Assembly: GCF_900143215.1 (NCBI RefSeq)
Contig: NZ_FRDM01000016.1
Coordinates: forward strand, 31,648 to 95,647
Reading direction: 5' to 3'
DNA length: 64,000 bases
DNA from: Geodermatophilus obscurus
GTDB lineage: Bacteria > Actinomycetota > Actinomycetes > Mycobacteriales > Geodermatophilaceae
This document shows positions 57,623 through 64,000 of the stretch, one piece after another (the first letter of the stretch is position 1; every line of letters begins with the position of its first letter). The notes below the pieces were generated by a model. It searched no databases. It had not been told where the DNA came from and saw nothing but the letters and a program-made list of their open reading frames with translations. The translations under genes were made by a program, and so were the position numbers.

Positions 57623-60259
57623 TCAGCGGGATGCCACGAGGCCGGGCCACAGCTGACCGGCGCCGCTGTCGAGCACGTCGACCAGCTCCCGCGGGCGCAT
57701 CGGGCGGGCCAGCAGGAAGCCCTGGGCGAAGCCGCAACCCGCGGCGCGCAGCGCGCCGAGCTGGGCCGGCGTCTCCACGCCCTCGGCCACGACGTCCAGG
57801 CCCAGGGCGCCGGCGATCGCGACGACGGACTCGCACAGCGCCCGCACCTTCGGGTCGCGGTCCACCCGCAGCACGAAGGCGTGGTCCAGCTTCAGCACGT
57901 CGATCGGCAGCCGGGTCAGGTGGGCCAGCGAGGAGCGGCCGGTGCCGAAGTCGTCCAGCGCCACGTGGACGCCCATGAGCCGCAGCGCCTCGAAGTCGAC
58001 GGCCACGTGCTCGCCCTCGGACATGATCGTCGCCTCGGTGATCTCCAGGATCAGCCGCTCGGGCGCCAGCCCGGTCGACTGCAGCACCGCGGCGACGTCG
58101 CGGACCAGGGTGCGGGCGGCGACGTGCGAGGCGGAGATGTTGACCCCCAGCCGCAGCGGCGCGCCGGCGCACGGCAGGGACAGGACGGCCGTGGCGGCGT
58201 GCGTCAGCGCCCAGCGCTGCAGCTCGCCGATCACCCCGGCACGCTCCGCGATCGGCACGAACTCCGCCGGGGGCACCTCACCGAGCTCCGGGTGCTGCCA
58301 GCGCAGCAGCGCCTCGACGCCGGTCACCCGCTGCTCGCCCAGGGAGACCACCGGCTGGAACAGCACCGACAGCTCGCCGCGGTCCCAGGCGCCGGGCAGG
58401 TCCTCGCGCAGGCGGGCCCGCCGCTCGGCGGCACTGCCGAGCGCCGGCCGGTACCGCAGCGCGGTGCCCGTGCCCGCGGCGGCCGCCGCACGGACGGCGA
58501 GCTCGGCGCGGATCATCAGGTCCGGGACCGACTCCGCGGCCCCCAGGTCGACGACGCCGATGCCGGCGCTGAGGTCGAAGACCCCGGCGCTGGTGTCCAG
58601 CGGCTGCTCCAGCACCGACAGGCAGCGGTCGGCCAGCAGGTCCACGGCGTGCGGTGCACCCTCGGCCAGGACGGCGAACGCGCCGCCGCCCACCCGGGTG
58701 ACCGGGTCGCTGCCGCGCACGGTGGCCCGCAGCCGCCGGCCGACCTCGACCAGCACCTCGGTGACGACGTCGCGGCCGGCGTCCTCGCGCACCTCGTCCA
58801 GGCCGTCGAGCTCGATGAGCAGCAGGCTGCGGCAGCCCGGCCCGCCGGCGGTCAGCGCCTGCTCGAGCAGGCGTTCGCAACCGGCCCGGTTGGGCAGCCC
58901 GGTGACCGGGTCGGTGAACGCGACCTGCTCCAGCACCTGCTCCCGCGCGACCCGCTCGGTGGTGTCGCGGCAGTGCAGGACGACGGCGCCCACCACGGTG
59001 TCCGAGCGCAGGTCCGAGACGCCGGCCTCGAGGTGCCGCCAGCCGCCGTCGGTGTGCCGCAGCCGCAGCCGCAGCACACCGGCGGGCGCGGCGGCCATGG
59101 CCGCGGGCCGCAGGGCACGGGCCACCGGCAGCGCGTCGTCGGGGTGCACCAGCTCGAGCAGGTCGGTACCCACGGGGATGGCGTCGGCGGCGCCGAGCGT
59201 CGTCCCCAGGGTCGGCGAGGACCAGGTCACCCGGAGGTCGCCGTCGAGGATGAGCACGGCGTCGCTGCTGGTGGCGACGAGGGAGCGGAAGTAGGCCTCG
59301 CTGCGCCGCAGCCGGGCGCCGAGGCGCTGCTCCTCGCGGGCGGTCAGCCAGCGGTGCAGCACGGCGAGGACGGCGCACAGCGAGCCGCCGACGGCGATCA
59401 CCGGGCTGATCCGGTGACCGGTCAGCGATACCGCGGCGGCGCCGAAGCAGGCGACCGTCATGGCCAGGTGCGGGAGGAGCTGGCGCAGGTGCGTGGAGCG
59501 TCCGGTGTGCGGCTGGGGACGGGACTCGCGGCACGGGCCCGGGTCCAGCAGGACGGCGGCACCGAGCAGCACCAGCCCGCCTGCGACGAGGACCCGGCCG
59601 ACGTCGCCGACGGCCTGCTCCCCCGTCAGCGTCGCCGAGGTGCCCAGCGCCCGGCCGGGGGCGAGCAGCGCCGTGGCAGCCAGCAGCACCAGCGCCATGG
59701 GCTGGCGGCGGCTCTCGATGACGCCGAGGAGCAGGACGGCGGCGGCCACCGTGGCCGAGGTGACGACGACGGCCGCCGCGAGGACGGCGCGACCGCTCGG
59801 GTCGAGGTCCAGCCAGCTGAGGTCGGGCCCGAGCACCAGCACCTGCACGACGAGCACGCAGGCGGTGAGGAAGAGGGCGAGCTCGACGGCCGGACGGGCT
59901 CCACCGCGCAGCCGCGAGGGGGCGACGAGGGTGAGGATGCCGACGACGGCGATCACGTAGCCGGGGACGGTGGGCAGCCAGCGCACGGCCACCTGCTCCA
60001 GCGGGGAGCCCGGTGCCGCGACCGGAACTGCGAGCAGGCCGACCACCGGCAGCAGCGGGGCCAGGGCGAACAGCCGCCAGCCGCGCCACCCCGGCTGCGC
60101 GGACCGGCCGGCGGTCCAGAGCACGGCTGCGGTGGCGATGCCGAGTGCGCCGACCGCCAGGTCCCCCAGGTGTCCCGGGCCGGACGTGCTCGCGGACACC
60201 GCGCAGGCGGCACCCACGGGCACGGCGCTCCCGAGGAGCCACCACCTCAGCTTCTGCAC
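57623..60259 (-). CDS. Membrane-bound PAS-GGDEF-EAL protein, probable c-di-GMP phosphodiesterase
   Basis: An 878-residue protein. Residues about 1-300 hold eight or so transmembrane helices without a named sensor family. A PAS domain spans about 315-440 (SLVATSSDAVLILDGDLRVT). The GGDEF domain, about 445-605, has FTDPVTGLPNR, but its signature is VTRVGGGAFAVL (GGGAF), so cyclase activity is unlikely. The EAL domain, about 620-870, has GVEALLRWQHP, ALDDFGTGRSSL and EGVETPAQ, with the metal-binding residues present, so phosphodiesterase activity is likely. The GTG start is followed by MQKLRWW-like basic residues. It stands alone between the ilvB region and ilvD. Confidence 0.9.
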   Translation of the reverse strand: MQKLRWWLLGSAVPVGAACAVSASTSGPGHLGDLAVGALGIATAAVLWTAGRSAQPGWRGWRLFALAPLLPVVGLLAVPVAAPGSPLEQVAVRWLPTVPGYVIAVVGILTLVAPSRLRGGARPAVELALFLTACVLVVQVLVLGPDLSWLDLDPSGRAVLAAAVVVTSATVAAAVLLLGVIESRRQPMALVLLAATALLAPGRALGTSATLTGEQAVGDVGRVLVAGGLVLLGAAVLLDPGPCRESRPQPHTGRSTHLRQLLPHLAMTVACFGAAAVSLTGHRISPVIAVGGSLCAVLAVLHRWLTAREEQRLGARLRRSEAYFRSLVATSSDAVLILDGDLRVTWSSPTLGTTLGAADAIPVGTDLLELVHPDDALPVARALRPAAMAAAPAGVLRLRLRHTDGGWRHLEAGVSDLRSDTVVGAVVLHCRDTTERVAREQVLEQVAFTDPVTGLPNRAGCERLLEQALTAGGPGCRSLLLIELDGLDEVREDAGRDVVTEVLVEVGRRLRATVRGSDPVTRVGGGAFAVLAEGAPHAVDLLADRCLSVLEQPLDTSAGVFDLSAGIGVVDLGAAESVPDLMIRAELAVRAAAAAGTGTALRYRPALGSAAERRARLREDLPGAWDRGELSVLFQPVVSLGEQRVTGVEALLRWQHPELGEVPPAEFVPIAERAGVIGELQRWALTHAATAVLSLPCAGAPLRLGVNISASHVAARTLVRDVAAVLQSTGLAPERLILEITEATIMSEGEHVAVDFEALRLMGVHVALDDFGTGRSSLAHLTRLPIDVLKLDHAFVLRVDRDPKVRALCESVVAIAGALGLDVVAEGVETPAQLGALRAAGCGFAQGFLLARPMRPRELVDVLDSGAGQLWPGLVASR

Positions 60260-60300
60260 ACCTGCTCAGTCGGCAGGCAGGAGAGCCGGCGACAGTGCGG

Positions 60301-60386
60301 CGACCCCGGCCCTCACCCCTCCGGGGGAGCGTCCCGCGCGCGGCGACCGCGGCCCTCACCCCTCCGGGGGAACGCCCCGCGCGCGG
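60301..60386. repeat. Two tandem 43-bp imperfect repeats
   Basis: CGACCCCGGCCCTCACCCCT and its continuation CCGGGGGAGCGTCCCGCGCGCGG is repeated at once with four or so changes (CGACCGCGGCCCTCACCCCT ... GGGGGAACGCCCCGCGCGCGG). It lies in the upstream region of the GGDEF-EAL gene. CCCCTCCGGGGG within each unit can form a hairpin. Confidence 0.75.
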
Positions 60387-60490
60387 CCTCCTCGCAGGGC
60401 CCCGCCGCGAGCGTGCGAGCGGCGGGGGCGACCCCCTTCCAGGAGCCCGCCCCGAGCTTGCGCAGGGTGGGGAGGACGGGGGTCCTCCGT
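60387..60490 (-). repeat. Composite stop-proximal stem-loop after ilvD
   Basis: Right after the ilvD stop (minus strand) comes ACGGAGGACCCCCGTCCTCC, then CCACCCTGCGCAAGCTCGG and GGCTCCTGGAAGG. A second unit follows, CGCCCCCGCCGCTCGCACGC to GGGCCCTGCGAGGAGGCC. It belongs to the same family as the copies in ilvBNC. Confidence 0.7.
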
Positions 60491-62218
60491 TCAGCCGCAG
60501 ACCGCGCCCTGGGCCGCGGAGCTCACCAGCTTGGCGTACTTGCCGAGGACGCCGGTGGTGTAGCGCGGCGGCAGCGGTTGCCAGTCCTGGCGGCGGCGGG
60601 CCAGCTCGTCCTCGTCGACCAGCAGGTCGAGGGTGCGGGCGGCGAGGTCCAGCCGGACCCGGTCGCCGTCCTGCACGAAGGCGATGGGGCCGCCGTCGGT
60701 GGCCTCGGGGGCGACGTGGCCGACGCACAGCCCCGTCGTCCCGCCGGAGAACCGGCCGTCGGTGAGCAGCAGGACGTCCTTGCCCAGGCCCGCGCCCTTG
60801 ATCGCGCCGGTCACGGCGAGCATCTCGCGCATGCCCGGCCCGCCGCGGGGGCCCTCGTAGCGGATGACCACGACGTCGCCGGCCTGCAGCGTGCCGTCGG
60901 TGACGGCGTCCATCGCGCCCTGCTCACCGTCGAAGACCCGTGCGGTGCCCTCGAAGACGTCGGCGTCGAAGCCGGCGGACTTCACGACCGCACCCTCCGG
61001 CGACAGCGAGCCGCGCAGGATGGTCAGCCCCCCGGTCTTGTGGATCGGGTTGTCCATGGCGTGGACGATGGTGCCGTCCAGGTCCGGCGGGGCGATCTCC
61101 GCGAGGTTCTCGGCCATCGTCTTCCCGGTCACGGTCAAGACGTCGCCGTGCAGCAGGCCGGCGTCGAGCAGCGCACGCAGCACCACGGGGACGCCGCCGA
61201 CGCGGTCGATGTCGGTCATGACGAACCGGCCGAACGGCTTGACGTCGGCCAGGTGCGGAGTGCGGTCGCCGATCCGGTTGAAGTCCTCGAGGGTGAGGTC
61301 GACCTGGGCCTCGTGCGCGATGGCCAGCAGGTGCAGCACGGCGTTGGTCGAGCCCCCCAGCGCCATGACCACGGTGATGGCGTTCTCGAACGCCTCCCGG
61401 GTCATGATCTGGCGGGCGGTGATGCCCTGGCGCAGCAGGTTGACCACGGCCTCGCCGGAGGCGATCGCCACGGCGTCGCGGCGGCTGTCCGGAGCCGGCG
61501 GCGCGGCGCTGCCGGGCAGGGCCATCCCCAGCGCCTCGGCGACGCTGGCCATCGTGTTGGCGGTGTACATGCCGCCGCAGGAGCCCTCGCCGGGGCAGGC
61601 CGCCTTCTCGATGGCGTCCAGCTCCTCACGGCTGATCAGCCCGCGGGCGCAGGCCCCGACGCCCTCGAAGACGTCGATGATCGTCAGGTTGTCCCGGTCA
61701 CCGAGCCGTCCGGGCAGGGTCGAGCCGGAGTAGACGAAGACACTGGCCAGGTCGAGCCGGGCGGCGGCCATGAGCATGCCGGGCAGGGACTTGTCGCAGC
61801 CGGCGAGCAGCACCGTGCCGTCGAGGCGCTCGGCGAACACGACCGTCTCGACCGAGTCGGCGATGACCTCGCGGGAGACCAGCGAGGCGCGCATGCCCTC
61901 GTGGCCCATCGAGATGCCGTCGGAGACGGAGATGGTGCCGAACTCCAGCGGGTAGCCGCCGGCGGCGTGCACGCCCTCCTTGGCCCGCTTGGCCAGCCGG
62001 TCCAGGGACAGGTTGCACGGGGTGATCTCGTTCCACGACGAGGCGACGCCGATCTGCGGCTTCTGCCAGTCGTCGTCGCCCATCCCGACCGCGCGCAGCA
62101 TGGCGCGGGCCGGGGCCTTGGCGATGCCGTCGGTCACCTCGTAGCTGCGCGGCTTGAGCGGGCTGTGCGTCCCGCTGTGGGACTCGTGTCCGGGGATGAG
62201 GTCCTCGCCGATCGTCAC
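60491..62218 (-). CDS. ilvD: Dihydroxy-acid dehydratase
   Basis: A 575-residue iron-sulfur dehydratase for the third common step of valine and isoleucine synthesis. Cluster-binding cysteines occur in [26 protein letters not shown] and [16 protein letters not shown]. The conserved [20 protein letters not shown] and [20 protein letters not shown] blocks are present. The GTG start gives [11 protein letters not shown]. It is separate from ilvBNC and followed by a composite stem-loop. Confidence 0.97.
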   Translation of the reverse strand: MTIGEDLIPGHESHSGTHSPLKPRSYEVTDGIAKAPARAMLRAVGMGDDDWQKPQIGVASSWNEITPCNLSLDRLAKRAKEGVHAAGGYPLEFGTISVSDGISMGHEGMRASLVSREVIADSVETVVFAERLDGTVLLAGCDKSLPGMLMAAARLDLASVFVYSGSTLPGRLGDRDNLTIIDVFEGVGACARGLISREELDAIEKAACPGEGSCGGMYTANTMASVAEALGMALPGSAAPPAPDSRRDAVAIASGEAVVNLLRQGITARQIMTREAFENAITVVMALGGSTNAVLHLLAIAHEAQVDLTLEDFNRIGDRTPHLADVKPFGRFVMTDIDRVGGVPVVLRALLDAGLLHGDVLTVTGKTMAENLAEIAPPDLDGTIVHAMDNPIHKTGGLTILRGSLSPEGAVVKSAGFDADVFEGTARVFDGEQGAMDAVTDGTLQAGDVVVIRYEGPRGGPGMREMLAVTGAIKGAGLGKDVLLLTDGRFSGGTTGLCVGHVAPEATDGGPIAFVQDGDRVRLDLAARTLDLLVDEDELARRRQDWQPLPPRYTTGVLGKYAKLVSSAAQGAVCG

Positions 62219-62393
62219 TCGTCCTCCTCGCTGGCGCTCGTCGGCCTCACACCGATCGTCGCGCTCTGCTCCTGCGTGAGCTGGCGGGCTCGCTCACGTC
62301 CGGGACTCTAGGCCGGTTCGCCCGGCCCGCCGAGAGACCGTCGATACTGGTACCGGCACCACCACCACCGACGTCCCGCTCCCGGAGCCCGCC

Positions 62394-63221
62394 GTGTCCG
62401 CCACCGCCACCGCTCGTCGCGAGCTCGCGGAGTTCCTCCGGTCCCGCCGCCGCCAGGTCGACCCCCGGGCCGCCGGGTTGCCCACCGGCGGTCCGCGGCG
62501 GACGCCGGGGCTGCGCCGCGAGGAGGTCGCGCTCCTGTCCGGGGTGAGCCACACCTGGTACACGTGGCTGGAGCAGGGCCGCGACATCCGGCCGTCGCGG
62601 CAGGTGGTCGACGCGCTGGCCCGCACGCTGCGGATGTCGCCGGCCGAGCACGAGTACGTGCTGCGGCTGACCGGGCACGGCGGCGCCGCCCCGGCCGGCG
62701 CGGCCGACGGCATGCCGGCCCACGTGCAGCGGCTGCTCGACGCGCTGGGCCCCTCCCCCGCCTACGCCATCACGGCCGGCTGGACGATCGTCGGCTGGAA
62801 CCACGCCTACGAGCTCCTCTACCCCGGGGTGGCCACCGTGCCCGCGGCCGACCGGAACCTGCTCTGGTTGGTGTTCACCGACCCTGCCGTGCGCACGCTG
62901 CTCGGCGACTGGGCCGGTGACAGCCGCCGCTTCCTCACCCAGTTCCGCGCCGAGGTGGGCCCGCGGCTGGCCGACCCGGAGGTGGTCGACCTGGTGGCCC
63001 GGCTCGAGGCGGCCAGCCCGCACTTCCGCGCCGGCTGGGCCAGCCACGACGTGGACCGGTTCAGTTCCTCCGAGCGGCGCTTCGAGCACCCGGCGGTGGG
63101 GACGCTGCTGCTCGAGCACCACCAGCTCACCCCGGCCGACGCGCCGGGCCTGCAGCTCGTCGTCTACACCGCCGCGGAGGGCGGCGACGCGGCGGACCGG
63201 CTGGCGCGGCTGTCGGCCTGA
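62394..63221 (+). CDS. MmyB-like XRE-family transcriptional regulator
   Basis: A 275-residue regulator. The N-terminal helix-turn-helix (residues about 1-85) has RRELAEFLRSRRRQVDPRAA, GLRREEVALLSGVSHTWYTW and LEQGRDIRPSRQVVDALART. The C-terminal MmyB-like domain (about 100-275) has TAGWTIVGWNHAYELLYPG, NLLWLVFTDPAVRTLLGDW and EHHQLTPADAPGLQLVVYTA. MmyB-like regulators are very common in Streptomyces and related Actinobacteria and often control an adjacent oxidoreductase. No such partner is adjacent. GTG start. Confidence 0.93.
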   Translation: MSATATARRELAEFLRSRRRQVDPRAAGLPTGGPRRTPGLRREEVALLSGVSHTWYTWLEQGRDIRPSRQVVDALARTLRMSPAEHEYVLRLTGHGGAAPAGAADGMPAHVQRLLDALGPSPAYAITAGWTIVGWNHAYELLYPGVATVPAADRNLLWLVFTDPAVRTLLGDWAGDSRRFLTQFRAEVGPRLADPEVVDLVARLEAASPHFRAGWASHDVDRFSSSERRFEHPAVGTLLLEHHQLTPADAPGLQLVVYTAAEGGDAADRLARLSA

Positions 63222-63245
63222 ACCGGTCTGGGAGGATGTGCGGAC

Positions 63246-63620
63246 GTGGGGACGGCCAGCTTCCGGATGAACCGGGTCGCACTGCTGCCGGTGGTCCTGC
63301 TGACCGTGTGCGTCGTCCCCCTGGCCTTCGCCGCCACCTGGACCCTGGTGTTCCTGCTCGTGCCGGTCGGGGCCGCGACGTGGGTGCTGCGGACCGGGGT
63401 GGACGTCGGCGAGGACGGCGTCACGGTGCGCTCGCCGGTCGCCGCCCGGCACGTGCCGTGGCGTGAGGTGGCGGGCATCCGCGTCGCCGAGCGCGGTGAC
63501 CTGTGGCTGGTCACCACCCGCGGCACCGAGGTGCGGCTGCCGGTGCTGCGCGCCCGCGACCTGCCCCGCCTGGCCGCCGTCTCCGGCGGCCGCATCCCCG
63601 CTCCCGCCGGGCCCCGGTAG
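63246..63620 (+). CDS. PH-domain membrane protein
   Basis: A 124-residue protein with two hydrophobic helices (VALLPVVLLTVCVVPLAFAA and WTLVFLLVPVGAATWVL) followed by a bacterial PH-like domain: GVDVGEDGVTVRSPVAARHV, PWREVAGIRVAERGDLWLVT and TEVRLPVLRARDLPRLAAVS. Actinobacterial proteins of this layout are usually annotated only as PH-domain proteins. The GTG start lies 24 bases after the MmyB-like gene. Confidence 0.82.
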   Translation: MGTASFRMNRVALLPVVLLTVCVVPLAFAATWTLVFLLVPVGAATWVLRTGVDVGEDGVTVRSPVAARHVPWREVAGIRVAERGDLWLVTTRGTEVRLPVLRARDLPRLAAVSGGRIPAPAGPR

Positions 63621-63671
63621 CCGTCGCCCGCCTCACCGCCGCCCCGTGGACGCCTCACAGCGCTGTCCGTG

Positions 63672-64000
63672 TCAGTTGATGGGGTTGGTGTAGCCGGCGT
63701 GGGTGAACCAGCCGGCGGCGTCTGCCGGTGTGATCGTGCGCATGGCGGCGGCGATGGCGGCGTCCAGCGCCTGGTGGGTGCGGGCGGCTGCCGCCCGCAG
63801 CAGCGCCTTGAGCTTGGCGAAGGCCTCCTCGATGGGGTTGAGGTCGGGTGAGTAGGCGGGCAGGAACACCAGCTGGCAGCCGGCCGCCTCGATGAAGCGA
63901 CGAGCCCGGGCGCTCTTGTGCGCGGCGACGTTGTCGAGGACCACGACCTGCCCGGGGGTCAGGGTGGGCGCCAGCACCCGCTGGATGTAGACGTCGAAGG
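63672..64000 (-). mobile_element. IS630-family transposase, C-terminal part, cut by the window edge
   Basis: The reading frame continues off the right edge. The visible part has YIQRVLAPTLTPGQVVVLDN, then AAHKSARARRFIEAAGCQLV, and YSPDLNPIEEAFAKLKALL, with the second catalytic Asp (LDN) and the Glu (IEE) of the DDE domain. It ends GWFTHAGYTNPIN. This is the 3' half of an IS630-type transposase. I cannot define the terminal inverted repeat from one end. It marks an accessory boundary beside the PH-domain gene. Confidence 0.9.

Overview
The window is very GC-rich, with almost every third codon position G or C and many GTG starts. It carries a gene order typical of Actinobacteria: rpmF-rnc-mutM-smc beside coaD-rsmD-recG, a SepIVA-type coiled-coil gene, a mycobacterial-style ppk/mutT1/leuCD block, and the F420 gene cofC. 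Protein sequences and the style of the intergenic repeats look most like Geodermatophilaceae (Blastococcus, Geodermatophilus, Modestobacter). That family assignment is from memory, not from a search.

Layout. 1-5.4 kb is an accessory edge: a YjbR-type protein, a DUF899 pseudogene, a SnoaL-like protein, a MocR regulator, a DinB-like protein, and a divergent AraC/LysE pair. 5.5-18.1 kb is a conserved minus-strand housekeeping run: smc, acyP, mutM, rnc, rpmF, yceD, sepIVA, coaD, rsmD, recG and a DAK2/FakA-like gene. 18.2-28.3 kb holds rpmB, a cytidylate-kinase-like gene, thiL, a stand-alone Lrp ligand domain, ddl, a phosphatidylcholine-synthase-like gene, a trans-sulfuration enzyme, gpsA, plsC and cofC. 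28.4-34.4 kb has ppk, mutT1 and leuD/leuC with a divergent IclR regulator. 34.5-40 kb has a sulfite-oxidase-like enzyme and a galactose module (SSS symporter, galK, galT). 40-44 kb has three tRNAs, a CPBP protease, gltX and a FAH-family hydrolase. 44-47.3 kb has small oxygenase-like genes and a two-component system. 47.4-62.2 kb is a large branched-chain amino acid region (cimA, leuB, serA, ilvC, ilvN, ilvB, ilvD) that also contains a GGDEF-EAL protein. The right edge has an MmyB-like regulator, a PH-domain membrane protein and a truncated IS630-type transposase.

The metabolic theme is branched-chain amino acid synthesis. CimA supplies 2-oxobutyrate from pyruvate, LeuC/D/B can serve both the leucine and citramalate routes, and IlvB/N, IlvC and IlvD complete valine and isoleucine. 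Two transcription-attenuation leaders are readable: MHRTGSITIA before cimA (Ile codons) and VRPACLLLVVA before ilvB (Leu and Val codons). Each is followed by a strong terminator hairpin. A likely IclR (LtbR/NdgR-type) operator lies before leuC.

The least explained structure is intergenic. One family of GC-rich stem-loops begins a few bases after stop codons at about ten loci, including every junction of ilvB-ilvN-ilvC. A second module of two TGATCAGG palindromes around a GTCCTCCCTCAC hairpin occurs three times. A decayed copy of the first family lies at the start of smc, where no ATG or GTG start remains.
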